Positions 11,333-22,516 of a stretch of DNA of 64,000 nucleotides are shown here, piece after piece (position 1 is the first letter of the stretch; the number at the start of each line of letters is the position of its first letter). Origin of the DNA: Chrysemys picta bellii (Eukaryota; Chordata; Testudines; Emydidae); the NCBI RefSeq assembly GCF_011386835.1, contig NC_088791.1:51417498-51481497 (forward strand), written 5' to 3'. Made by a program: the position numbers and the translations under genes. Under the pieces are notes generated by a model. That model did no database searches. It was given only the letters and a program-made list of their open reading frames with translations, and was not told where the DNA came from.

Positions 11333-11743
11333 CAGTGGTCCCCAAACTTTTCATGGTGCACCCTGTTTACCCCTGTGTGTGCCGCCCGTCCGGGAGCCAT
11401 GGTCGGGAACTAGGGCCAGGAGTTTGGCTGTGGCTCCCAGCGGGGAGTGCGGACAGGAGTTAGGGAACTGAGGCTGAGGTGGGAGCAGCGACTGGGCCGG
11501 AAGCCGGGGTCCCAGGCTGGGGCCACAGCTGGAGGATGGGGCTGGGGGGGGGCGCAGCCAAGGTCCGAAGCAAAGCCATGGCTGGGGGCGGGAATAGAGC
11601 CATAGCTGGGGCTGTGGCTGGGGCAGCAGCAGAGCGGGCTTGGTGCCACTCCCTCCCCGTCCTCTATGGGGGTTGGCCTCGTACCTGCTGCACCCCCTGA
11701 TGTTCTGCGCTCCCCAGTGCACCCCACAGGTTGGGGACCACTG
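11333..11743. mobile_element. hAT-type MITE (non-autonomous DNA transposon)
   Basis: Starts CAGTGGTCCCCAAACTTTTC and ends GGTTGGGGACCACTG, so about 14 bp at the ends are inverted repeats of the CAG...CTG hAT kind. The interior is GC-rich with no transposase. The flanking 8-mers (CGATAGAG and CCGTAGAT) are only weakly alike, so the target duplication has decayed or been altered. Confidence 0.75.
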
Positions 11744-11754
11744 CCGTAGATGAA

Positions 11755-11815
11755 TGTCATTTGTGAAGCAGTCTGGCATTCTTTGGGATGAAAGATGCTA
11801 TATTAATATATATTA
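11755..11815 (+). repeat. MIR-type SINE tail fragment
   Basis: CTTTGGGATGAAAGATGCTA followed by TATTAATATA resembles the MIR 3-prime tail (GATGAAAGGCGCTATATAAA). Short and old. Confidence 0.45.
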
Positions 11816-11821
11816 ATTGAG

Positions 11822-12002
11822 ATATCCCATCTCCTAGAACTGGAAGGGACCTTGAAAGGTCATTGAGTCCAGCCCCCTGCCTTCACTAGCAGGACCAAGT
11901 ATTGATTTTGCCCCAGATCCCCAAGTGACCCCTTCAAGGATTGAACTCACAACCCTGGGTTTAGCAGGCCAATGCTCAAACCACTGAGCTATCCCTCCCT
12001 CC
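11822..12002 (-). repeat. Cry I type (tortoise pol III) SINE
   Basis: Read on the minus strand, it opens with GGAGGGATAGCTCAGTGGTT (A-box region of a tRNA-derived promoter), then has GGCCTGCTAAACCCAGGG and the B-box-like GGGTTGTGAGTTCAATCC, and ends with the GGTCCCTTCCAG block. This sequence is typical of the tRNA(Lys)-derived SINE family of cryptodiran turtles and is the best taxon marker in the window. It is a pol III retroposon moved by a partner LINE, and has no coding capacity. Confidence 0.88.
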
Positions 12003-15000
12003 ATAACATTTATGCTACATAAATGTTGGTTGTTTTGTTTATTGATCAGGTTTATTACAGAAGTATCTAAGTGCCAATCACAAATGAGATCCCATTGTGC
12101 TAGATAGCGTAGAGAAACCGAGTAGTAGAAGGTGCCTGCCTCAAAGAGTTGATAATTTAAATAGACAAGACATACCCCTTCCCACACCAGGTGACTGACT
12201 AACAATGTGAATTATATTTTTCTTTTTGTCCATGAAAACTACTTAAAAGCCAGTTTCACTTCACTTACTGTAGCTATCCTTCCAGAGTGCTTGATCCCCT
12301 CTTTTTTCATACAACCCATACAGTGAAGTGTAATGCTGAGAGGTGGGTGGGTTTGGCTGAGAGGAGGAAAGAGAAGAGGGTAGCAGCAGCAAGTGCTGTT
12401 TGAAAATAAGAGGTGAAATGCACTTAGAGCTCTTAGGGGTGTGCTCAAATGGATAATGCGGAGGGATATGAAAATAGGTTGTCATTTGGAAGTTTCCAAT
12501 AGGGAGCATTGTTCATCCCTACTGATATGTATGTGCTAAAAACATAGTGTTTCACCGGAGATAACAAATATATTCCTGCACGTGGTTTAAGCAGAACAAA
12601 TCACTAATATGAATACAAACTGTAGTCAAGCTTTTATGTTTTGAGAAAATAATCCCATATTTTCTCTTCCACGCTATCTCTGTTATGGGGATATGAAAAG
12701 TGCTAACTCTCTGAGTGTTATATGAAAACTTCTTTGCTTTTTCTTTCAAAAGTAACAAGTAAATTATAACCAGAGCTGAAATATGTCAGTCTCTTCATGG
12801 TCAGCGCAAAGGAATCCCAATGGACTGGCTATGTTGTTCTGTGACTGTGATATCAACTTGTTGAAAAGACTGGTTTCCTATCTCACTCCTTTAATGGAGT
12901 CTGTGACCACAGCAACATCTGTTGGTAGCAGCGATATTACAGTACCAATGTTGCCCAGCCTTCAGCAGTGCTCTGCTTCTGTTGGTACACTGACCTAGAA
13001 TACTGCCCTAAATCTGTTGCATAGGATTCCTCTAATTTTCCCCCTTATGGTTTGTTGTACACCCCCTGAGGATAATAAACTGATTGCCTGGTGTGTTCCG
13101 ATAGAACTTGCTGCTAATTAACTCTCCCACAAACATTAGCTCTCACCTTTTTTCTTTTCCTTTTCCCCCCCCCAAACCAGTTTTTTAGTTGGTTTGTCTA
13201 TCTGCCTCATCAATCTGACTCGTGCAAATGTAGTTGCCTTAGGCTACTATATTGTTCCCCATTACATTTTTGCTTTGTATGACTGTAAATATAAAATAGT
13301 ATGTTAAGCTAATGTTAAGGTTGGAGGTGCAAATAGTCATGCTGCTGCTCCATCATTAAATTGTTCTGTTTATATTGCAGCACTTCTGGTATGATAAATC
13401 ACAACCCTATGAGGCCTTTGTTTATTGTATACTATGAAGTCACTTTAGAATAGATTTTCATTCTTAACTGTTAATTTCTTTCTTTTTGTTGGCTTGTGTC
13501 TAAATTACAGGCTTTCTAAATGTTAATACAGGTATATAAGATGATGGGCTAGGGCACTAGTAATGAGAGACATTTACCTCTAAGTTCCTGGTTGAAATCC
13601 AAAAGTTTTATAGCAATCTGCTGGCTGTTGAGTGGCTTATGTGAAATGTTTGGTCTCAGTCCAGTTCTCTCAGGACCAGTGTCCGCATCATCACAAAATC
13701 CACTAGCACTAATTAGCACACTTTGCTAGTAGTTCCGTCAGACAAGTCAAGGACGAACTGGATTTGGAGACAGTCCTTCAGATAAGGTTAGAGATACAAT
13801 GGTAGGGCAGCTTGCATTGCCACTGCCAATAGTTTACTTGTTCTGTGGAGAACTATCGAACTGCAGCCAGTAGTTTTGGGTCTTAAAAAAACCAACCAAA
13901 CAGTGTTTAAAATACACAAATCATTAAACGTTTTCTGATGTTTGGTTTTGATATCTCAGTTTAAATCTCTGCTGTGGTGTTTTGAGGAAGTTTTGAGATG
14001 TGTTGAGCCCTCATTGAAGCACTGTAACCTTTATTGCAGTGGAGTTACCAGAAAGCACAAACCTACCATGAATGTCTAGTGCAGAGAATTATAATGTTGC
14101 TTTCTGTATGACACACAGAGAACACATACTATGAATTTAGGAGAAGTGGTTAAGGCATCTTCTCAGTAGCCAACGTGTGACATTTCATCCCCAAACTGTG
14201 TGACATTTTAATTTCCCCCCTTTATATCAAAAGACACTAGTGCACGTGAAGGAAAATTCATTCCTTAAAGGTAGGATCTATTTTCATGAGAGAAAACAGT
14301 GCCTAGACCTGGAGATCATTCTTTTACAAAGTGAGACAAAAACTTTAGGACAATACTTTTCTGCAACCAAACTGTCATATGGATTATAAAATCCATTTAA
14401 AAGGAAATAAACTACCCATTGCATGCTAAGTGTTTTCTACTTTTTAAAAATCCAAACCAAATTAAAACAGCAGAATGTTTAAACCACTCGTAGTGGTGAC
14501 TTTTGGTCGAAATGGGACCTCACCTTTTAATTATGGTGTCATGAATGGGATGCTGTAATATAGAGAGTGAAATCTAAAGCTTTGGGAAAGTTATGAACCT
14601 TCCAAAAATAAGCACCGCAAAGGGGGCCTGAGCTTAGCAAGAGATGAGTTTGGTGTCTCCAATGATCAGAGAGGGCATAAAAGGACAGGGCAGGCTGGGT
14701 CCCTGCAAGATTTCCAGACCCTACAGGACTTCTGGGTTAGGCTGACAATCTCGCAGGATTTTACATGAAATTTGGAGCCATAAAAGGAGCCCTGTGCTCA
14801 GGGCCACTTCCTGTTTGCTGGTTTGTCCAGTAGTTAACCCGTCTTCTCTCCCGTATGTAGGTTACTGCAAGTTATGTTAGTTGTCACACTGGGGCTGGGA
14901 AGGAATTTTTTCCCATACCACCAAATCAGCCAAGGTTAGTCGGGGAGGAGTGGGGGTATTCGCCTACCTCACAGCAAAACTATAGGGCTGGGATTCTCTG

Positions 15001-17100
15001 CCTCGCAGAGGGCATCATTTGAGTTTGTGAGGATCATTTAGTTGTCACAACTTTTATTAGATGCCCAATGCAGGAACTCATTGATTGAGGCTCTAGATTC
15101 AAAAACAGGTAACAGAGTGGGCAACCCAAGGGCATCTCCTTATGAGTTGGGGGCATATATCTAACTCCCTAGGGGCCAGGACACTACCTTAGGGGAACTG
15201 CCCCCTTCAATGCACTTTGCAGCAGTACTGGTGGGGGCAGGGAGAAGAATCCCCTCTTGCCTCAACCCTCTGAAAGGGGGAGGGATACCAGCAGGTGGGT
15301 GGAGGTGGCCAGAGAACCTCCTAATCTGATGGTTGGTTCCCTGGAGCACAATAAGAATTGGCAAAGGATCAAGGAGGTACGAATGACTGCATTGGGCTGT
15401 CCCCCCGATGGAAACCGTGGATGTAATTTAACTAATAAAGTTGTGCCTGGTTAAAATCCATACCACATGTCCTTGCCTTTTTATATGTGGTGAGCACACC
15501 AAGAAAAAATCCTCCAAGTTACACCTCTGAAATGTTAAGTTAAATGCTCTCAACATCAGAATTAAAAGTGTGAAGTGGAAATTGATCAGAAGGGATTTAC
15601 TAGTGGCTAAGAATGTTATATATTGAGGGTGATCTTTTTGAGAAGAGAAAATTCATTTAGGATGTTTGTGTTTTACATTTCCCCACTTTAATCCACTGAA
15701 TGCAGGGAAGACTGTTACTGTATTTACTCGATTGTGTGCATATTAACAATACCAAAAGAGATGTTCCAAATATCAACCTTTTACAGTTCAGCTCCTTATA
15801 GTTCTGAAAGATAATAATGCTTAATTCTTCTCAGAATTTTGTTTTCTTGTTTTATCATTCTAATCTTACATTGATACTCTCTCAAGGATTAGTTTTACCA
15901 CATAATGGTACTTGTTTTGTTCTCAGGATGCACTGAAATTTGAGGTAGAAAAAAAGTGAATGTGCTATTTTATTTACAAAAAAATGTCTAGAAATAAATC
16001 ACTTTGCCTCTCCTTCCCCACTCTGCAGGAGTGTTTCCTTTATTTATAAAATGTTTTTAATTGATGAAAGATGATCCCATTAAAAGTTGGAAAGATTTAA
16101 TGGAAAATTTAATCTGAGTAATGAAAATCTTTTATTTTGAGAGTTTATACTGATCAGTATATTTAGAATCACGATTTAAATCTATTTTATTTGTTCTCTT
16201 AATACCTTCTTGTCAGTGCATTTAAATTAATACTGACCATCAGTAAGTCACTACATAAGGGAAATAAAAACTGGAAGAATTTTAGATTTATTAAGGGTGG
16301 TCTAGAAGCCCTCTCTATTTGCCACCGCTCATCACATACACATTGTAATTTCTGCATAAAAATATTCTTCTGTTCCAGAGAGTCTGGTGCCTTTTACAGT
16401 TGAGGTTCATCAAATCATGAAAATATGTAGCAACTTTGCTAGCAAGGTGATTTGCATAACTTTACCCATCATTCTTTGCTTGCTGTCAAAATTCTTTAAG
16501 CTTGTCATGACCTATTTAAGGGACTTATAGAAAGATTAACAATTCCATTGATTTCTTTGCTTCAGACTGCAGTACTTTTTAGCATTTATATTTTATATTT
16601 TCCACTTTTCTTTATATGGTGATAATGGATAGTGTGTCACCATCGGCCAATAATTAACATTTGGGTTTGTATCAATTTGCTTTCTTTTGACTCTTAAAAA
16701 GACATTGTTTTTAATTTAGCATGTCTGATACAGCATTTCAGAAGCAGGTTCATCTTCCCTATAATTCTGGCTGTCAGCATTTCCATTACAAACACCTACA
16801 TTCAGGGGTTAACTCAACTGTAAACACTTCCTCTGGGCTGAAAATAGCCAAACTGTTTTTGCTGGAGCATAAATTCTCATTCCTTCTTCCACCCTCCCTC
16901 CACAATCAAATTAAAATAAAATATCAAGTTAATGTATTAAGAATTAAAATAAATAATAGTAAAAATCAGTTTAAAAGTAGTAAGCCCACGTGCATTCGCT
17001 TATTTTCACACATGGGCATATAGTTTGTCGTGCAGTATTATAAGCAATTGGTTCCATTTCCCATTTAAAAAATGGAATCCAGCATGGAGCTCTAAGAAAT
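12003..17100. other. Mostly unannotated intronic sequence
   Basis: Five kilobases of AT-rich sequence without a convincing gene. A low-complexity C-run lies near 13167. A possible old tRNA-like SINE head lies near 13550-13620 (GGGCTAGGGCACTAG followed by a CCTGGTTGAAATCC block), too weak to name. The more GC-rich part at about 14640-15450 contains two CATAAAAGG boxes and ends near AATAAAGTTGTGCC (15433), and is treated as a separate finding. No reading frame exceeds 105 codons. Confidence 0.4.
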
Positions 17101-17372
17101 AATAGGCAGCAGGTTTTCAATTAATATGTGGAAGTACTTCTTCATACAATGCAACGTCAACTTGTGGCCTTCACTTGTTGTGCAGGCCAAAAGTATGACT
17201 GGGTACAAAAAAGAAATAGATAAGTTCATGAAGGATAGATCCATCACTGGCTATTAGTGAGATGGTCAGGCACACAACCCCATGCTCTGGGTGTCCCTGA
17301 CCCTCTGACTGCCAGAAGCTGGGACTGGATGACAGGATACTGGGCTAGATGGACCCAATATGGCCATTCTTA
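17101..17372 (+). repeat. CR1/L3-like LINE, 3-prime fragment
   Basis: Shares many blocks in the same order with the longer LINE copy at 43456-44468: GGCAGCAGGTTT, GGAAGTACTTCTTCA, AAGTTCATGAAGGATAG, ATGCTCTGGGTGTCC, GCCAGAAGCTGGGA and GATACTGGGCTAGATGGAC. Only the part 3-prime of the reverse transcriptase is present, as expected of 5-prime truncation during target-primed reverse transcription. Confidence 0.75.
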
Positions 17373-17469
17373 GTTTATACACACATCATGTCCTGAAAAT
17401 TATGGAGGGATTGGACAATATAAGAGCCAGACCCAAACCACCTCTGGCTTTGATTTGGTAAAACAAAAC

Positions 17470-17945
17470 CGGATCAAGATTTTGCGCTCCGGGAGGTTGG
17501 CCGGCCCAGCGCGGCGCGGTGCTCCGTGGGGGGTAGGCGGCCTGGCGCGGCGCTTGGCGGGGAGGCGGGGGTTTGGCCGGCCCGGCATGGAGCTCGGCGG
17601 GGGGGGGGGGGGCAAGGGGGGTTGGCCGGCACAGCACGGCGCTGCGCTCTGGGGGTTTGGGTGGCCCAGCGCGGCGCTCGGGGGGGGCGGGGGTTTGGGT
17701 GGCCCAGCATGGGGCTTGGGGGAGGGGGTGGCTTGGCGCAGCGCTGCGCTCCGGGGGTTTGGGTGACCTGGCGCGGCGCTCGGGGGGTTTGGCTGGCCCG
17801 GCGTGGCGCTCGGGGGGTTTGGCCGGCCTGGTGAGGTGTTCGGGGGTTTTGGGCAACCCAGCGCTCGGGGGCGGGCGCGGGGCTTTGGGCAGCCTAGCGC
17901 GGTGCTGGGGGGGTCGGCGGTGCGGCACGGAGTGGGGGGGTATTA
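17470..17945. repeat. GC-rich minisatellite-like repeat
   Basis: About 475 bp of degenerate tandem units of roughly 30-50 bp built around GGTTTGGSYGGCC, CAGCGCGGCGCT and runs of G. Examples start near 17570, 17660, 17695, 17755, 17790 and 17820. The long proline- or glycine-rich reading frames on both strands arise from the repeat and are not genes. It is bordered on the right by a Cry I SINE. High CpG content contrasts sharply with the flanking AT-rich intron. Confidence 0.75.
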
Positions 17946-17997
17946 CAGCAGGGCGCCGGTCTTCTTTTTTGCCTGGGACAGTAAAAAAGTTTTAGCT

Positions 17998-18173
17998 GGC
18001 CCTGGTTGGAAGGGACCTCAGGAGGTCATCTAGTCCAACCTCCTGCTCAAAACAGGACCAATCCCCAGACAGATTTTTACCCTGGTTCCCTAAATGACCC
18101 TCTCAAGGATTGAACTCACAACCCTGAGTTTAGCAGGCCAATGTTCAAACCAGTGAGCTATCCCTTCCCTTGG
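17998..18173 (-). repeat. Cry I type (tortoise pol III) SINE
   Basis: Second copy of the turtle tRNA-derived SINE, on minus. The head (GGGATAGCTCACTGG), the GGCCTGCTAAACTCAGGG region and the B-box-like GTTGTGAGTTCAATCC are clear. The tail retains GACTAGATGACCTCC and GGTCCCTTCCAACC, which the copy at 11822 has partly changed. Confidence 0.9.
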
Positions 18174-19376
18174 AATTCTAGTGCATCCTATGCTTTGGTA
18201 TTTGGTTACCATGTTCACTGGGTTTTGTCTGATTTGTGCCTGTGTTGGTGGTCTTATTACATTTTTAATTTTTTTAATAGTAAAACAACAATAGTAACTT
18301 GACATGTCTGATTTCTTAACTGGTGCAAGAAAAAAAAAGGATCTGTGTTCTAAGGCAGAGAAAAGGTGAAGTGTCAGCAGAAGTGTCTTGCTATTTCCTA
18401 GTAAAATGTCCTAGTAAAATTGTCTTGCCTGCGTCTAATCCATTGAACCATAAAGGCTGCAAATTTTGAATAAAAATATATTTGAATAAAAATCCTATTC
18501 TGGCATGGTTGAGACCTTCAGTTCTTTTCCAGATTGCAGTCATAAAACCTTCTAGTTTCCATATGTTTTGGAGAAAACAGAGGTATGAAAAATCATGATA
18601 CTTTACTTTGCTGAATTTGCTTACATGTAATTTCCTTTCTGTGACGCATCAGTGGTTTACACACGCGCCTTCCAAGGATTAGATAGTGTCAGGCTGGCCA
18701 CATAATGGTATCTCCTTCTGTCACCCCAAGCAACCAAACCACCTAGTGAGTGTAATTATTATATTCATTAACACTGCAAGTCCAAAAGTGATTGTCGGCT
18801 AACCTTTTAGATAACCCTACTGAAATGGAAAAGTGGTTCCTTTTAATTGGGTAATTGGAGGGTTAATAAACTGCATATATTTTATAATCAAGTTAAATAT
18901 AATAAATGTATGTTGCAAAGGCAAATTAGGTACTTTGTTATAAGCACCAGTTTTCCTCTTGTTTTCTTCCTGATTTATCTGTGTTTACTGGTTGGTGAAT
19001 ACCTTCACAGCATATGAAAATGTCTGTCTTACTATACTCTTCCATTAGTATATAAAAAAGGGAGTGGGGACACTAACTATTTACAAAGGCATCTGAATTT
19101 TTATAGCTGTAATAGTTTGACAATTGCTTCGTGATTTTACTCATGTATTTGTACCCTAAATTCTTATCATGTCATGGTGGGGACACTGGTTAAGAAGTTG
19201 TCCCATCCATTCCTAAACCCCTCTTTATCCATGTGAAATGTACTCTCAGATTTTGCTTTTGGGCTGAAATCTTGGCTAAGTGAGCCCATAGCAGTTGGAG
19301 ATAGATATGGGGTGGGGGTAGGGAGGACTGAAAAGGGATTGTAGAAGGAAATGGAGGAAAGGAGTTTGATTAAATC
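18174..19376. other. Unannotated intronic sequence
   Basis: AT-rich sequence with no recognisable repeat, reading frame or regulatory structure. Confidence 0.5.
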
Positions 19377-19655
19377 AGATAGGGGGTTGGGGTACTGGCT
19401 CTGGAGTGGGGGCCAGGGATGAGGAGTTTGAGGTGCAGGATGGGGCTCCAGGAGTGGAGCCGAGGGGTTCAGAGAGTGGGAAGATGCTACGGTTTGAGGC
19501 GGGACTTGGGGTGTGGGAGGAGGTTCGGACTCCGGGCAGGGGGTGCGGGTTCCAGGGTAGGGCTAGAAATGAGGGGTTCCTGGGAAAATGGAGCTGCGGA
19601 GCCGGCACAGGGGCAGGTAGGCAGCCTGCCAGCCCCGCCAACCCTAGAAATAAGT
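19377..19655 (+). repeat. Fragment of GC-rich hAT MITE family (same family as 26758-27408)
   Basis: G-rich blocks such as GGGGTGTGGGAGG, GGGGGTGCGGGTTCC, GGCCAGGGATGAG and the GGCAGCCTGCCAGCC segment occur in similar order in the complete MITE at 26758-27408. No inverted ends or target duplication are seen, so this is a partial or eroded copy. The roughly 100-codon frames in it are by-products of the G-rich composition. Confidence 0.5.
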
Positions 19656-19659
19656 GATT

Positions 19660-20950
19660 AAAAATTGTATACAGCACAAGCACAGTTTTATCTGTCTTAC
19701 CAATTTTAGATGCATGCTTTATTTAGCTTTAGAACTCTCCCTTGAAGTCCACCAACCATTCTTTCCACTATCAGACTCATGCATTTTCACCACTGTCCCT
19801 CATTGCCTAATTTAAAGTTGACATCAGAAGGTCCCCAGTAGACCTGGCAAAACTTTCTGTTGATTTCTACAACTTTTTATGTGCAAGCTCTGGGCTTGTG
19901 CCCTACAGAATGCATTGATTTGTAGGCTTCAGTTGCCAGACTTATTTGAAAGGTCCAGTTTCAAAAATGGAGAAATACCGGAGGATTTTTATTTTATTTA
20001 GATTATTTCTCATGCTACTGTTGAAGGGCTAGCTGTCGTCTCTGGGCGGTCAGTGAAAACTGTTGAGAAGTACAGCAGCAGAAAATGCAGAGAACTGTCT
20101 GTGTAAATGTGTTACAATTGTTCCTCATATACTGTATGCTGACTATTCAATTGTATGTGTCTTAGTTACTGGCCCAATGACCAGCCATTTTGTGGTATGA
20201 TGACATATGCAATGATCACTTGGATTTTTTTTATATTGAAATGTTTCAGGTGCTTTGTGATTTTTTTTTTTTTTAGTTAGTTTTAATCAACATATCACTC
20301 ACTACTGGGGCAATCTACCAAAAAGACAGAAAGGCCTCACCAAATGTGACCCTTCTAAAGGCAGATGGTATAACTCTCCTTTTGTTTAGATGTCAGTGCT
20401 ACAGGGAAGATCAGTGCACACTCCAGTGCCTGACCAAATATTTTATTTTACCACACACCAATAATTAAAACTATGAACACAGTGGTTTATGACTTTGAGG
20501 ATGACACATTTCTACAAATAATGCATTTTTCTCAATTTATTTCTAAATTATCTTGTTAGGAGATTGTCTAATCTCTTCTTCCACATTCTTGTCTCAAGCA
20601 ACAATTGTTTTTCGCAAAATCCTATTAATAAGTCCCACCATTAAACATAAGTAAAATGTACCTTTGCCTTCCACTTACCACATCAGATATTTGGATAAAT
20701 CCTTTGATGCCCCTATTGTTCCATCTAGACTAATTTAAAACTTATCATGAGAACTTTTGTGGCAGATAAAGTCCAATGCTACAACACATGAATGATTTAA
20801 CATTAGGGTAATAGTGGTATTACTCTGAAAAATGGATTTTGGGACACCCTAGAATAACCTGCCTATCGCCCCCTTAATCTGACCCTCTCCCGAGGTATGG
20901 GTTTCTGGGGCAGTTAAGGAAATGCTAAAGGACTGGATGTAACCTTCCGA
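19660..20950. other. Unannotated intronic sequence
   Basis: AT-rich sequence with a 14-base T run near 20262. No coding or repeat feature could be supported. Confidence 0.5.
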
Positions 20951-20955
20951 TAAAA

Positions 20956-21889
20956 TGGCAGTGTTTTTCTCCAAAAACGAAGTGTCTTTTATGAACTAAT
21001 AATCCCTATTATAGTGTATTCTAAGAATAAAAATCAGACACAAATCCCTTATTACAAGTTAAAGAGCATCTAAACTGCAGTAGCATACAGTCTAAATGAT
21101 GCTAAATGATGTGCTCTGCCACAGATGACCAGTCTGTGACCGATCACTGACAGCTGTTCTTAACTTACACTTTAAATCCTAAATGAGAAAACACACATCT
21201 CAAGCATACACTTACTAATACTATTCTATACTATGCTTATGCTACAGTATTATTAAAACTAACAGGCTTTCTCTGTTTATTGATTCTGCTGCATTGTGTG
21301 CTGTTTGCTGCTGCTTGCTGCTCTGTGAGCTCTGGTCAGTCAGCATGGTTCCGTGTCTGGTCTCTTCAGCAGCCTCTCAGAACTTTCTCTCCAGCAGTTC
21401 GTCTCACTGGCTCCCAATTGACTGACTGACTACCAGCACACTGTCTTTTATACCGTCAGACCTCTACTGAGCATGCTCACTATCAAATATTACCTCATCC
21501 CTGTTTATTGCACATGCTCACTACTACCAGAAAAAGCAGTACCAAATCACTCCAGGCTGGAGCTGTTTGATCTCTCCTTACTCTGCTACGGCACATAATT
21601 GCTAAGCATTATCTCATTCTGCACATGCTCACTTGCATTGTTTTACCTCAGAGCCATGATTACCTCATCTGACCTTACTGCCCATGCCCCAGATCTAGCT
21701 TACTTTGTGGCCATACCTCATTTTATATAACTTTCGCTATTGGGCCTGCTCAGCCTATAGATACTTCATGGCCATACCTCATTCTACTCTCAGCTCTGGT
21801 CATGTGAGTTACAAAGTCCGAGGGTAGGTGACCTGCAGTTTACAGTTCGTGAAGTGACTCCTACTTATTCAAGAGGGAAGCCAGTGACA
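20956..21889 (-). mobile_element. Putative solo LTR (unassigned LTR element)
   Basis: The plus-strand unit starts TGGCAGTG and ends AGTGACA, so on minus it reads TGTCACT...CACTGCCA with the TG...CA ends of an LTR. It is flanked by TAAAA on both sides (20951-20955 and 21890-21894). On minus a TATA box (GGTATAAAAGACAG, near 21450) lies about 170 bases ahead of an AATAAA signal (about 21281), giving a U3-R-U5 order. The presumed U3 has repeated modules (minus ATGAGGTA and GAGCATG). No internal coding part adjoins it, hence a solo LTR from LTR-LTR recombination. The 5-bp duplication is simple AT sequence, so the ends are tentative. Confidence 0.5.
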
Positions 21890-22130
21890 TAAAATGGAGG
21901 TTCGGAGTACAAAACAGAGTTCAGAATTTCTTTGGTATCAATGGTACTAAACTTGTCCAGTTCTCCAGGCTCTATATGGTGGTCCTCTTGATGGTCACTG
22001 GCTTATGACCATGTCTGATACTTGCTTTTTTGTGTTTCTTAGCTTTCCTTCAATGACAGACATCTCTTGGATGACATCAGACTGTCTTTACCTGGTTTCT
22101 TAAAAGGTTCTGCTATTCCCCTTGCTACTA

Positions 22131-22275
22131 ACAGGGAGACCTGGTTTCAGTTGCTGTGAGACTTGGTCAAGGCATTTGACTTCACCTCTTTGAGCCTCAG
22201 TTTCCCCAACTGTAAAATGAGCAGAATGCTACTTACATTATTTGTAAAGCATTGTATAAGAGCTAAATGTTGTTC
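22131..22275 (+). repeat. MIR-type SINE fragment
   Basis: CTGTGAGACTTGGTCAAGGC, GCCTCAGTTTCCCCAACTG and TGTAAAATGAGCAGAATG follow the MIR core order (GTGACCTTGGGCAAGT, CTCAGTTTCCTCATCTGTAA). The tail has TTGTAAAGCATTGTATAAG. Confidence 0.75.
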
Positions 22276-22391
22276 ACACCTTGCGGCAATCTTGATTAAT
22301 GAGTGGGTAGGAGGGAAATCTGCTTAAATAACCCAGTGTCTAAATATTACACCCAATTCCCCCCAACCCGATGCTAAAAACCAACCCACCT

Positions 22392-22508
22392 TAAGGTGAC
22401 CAGGTAGCAAATGTGAAAAATTGGGATCGGGGGTAATAGGTGCCCATATAAGACAAAGCCCCTAATATTGGGACGGTCCCAATCATATTGGGACATCTGA
22501 TCACCCTA
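22392..22508. mobile_element. Short hAT MITE, degraded copy (same family as 27690-27812)
   Basis: Ends TAAGGTGACCAGG and GATCACCCTA are inverted repeats. The interior GCAAATGTGAAAAATTGGGA and GGGACGGTCCCAAT blocks match the cleaner copy at 27690-27812. Flanks ACCCACCT (22384-22391) and ACCCAGAG (22509-22516) are a partly decayed 8-bp duplication. Confidence 0.75.
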
Positions 22509-22516
22509 ACCCAGAG

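Noticed and set aside
11351..11779. 142-codon Pro/Gln-rich frame on minus
   Set aside because: It crosses the end of the hAT MITE into the flank, so it is not a gene.
11960..12002. tRNA-like sequence with A and B boxes
   Set aside because: It is the head of a Cry I SINE followed by the SINE tail, not a functional tRNA gene; the same applies to 18110-18173.
17386..17995. Long proline-rich (minus, 180 codons) and glycine-rich (plus, 140 codons) reading frames
   Set aside because: They lie on the GC-rich minisatellite and open in several frames on both strands at once, which is a composition effect.
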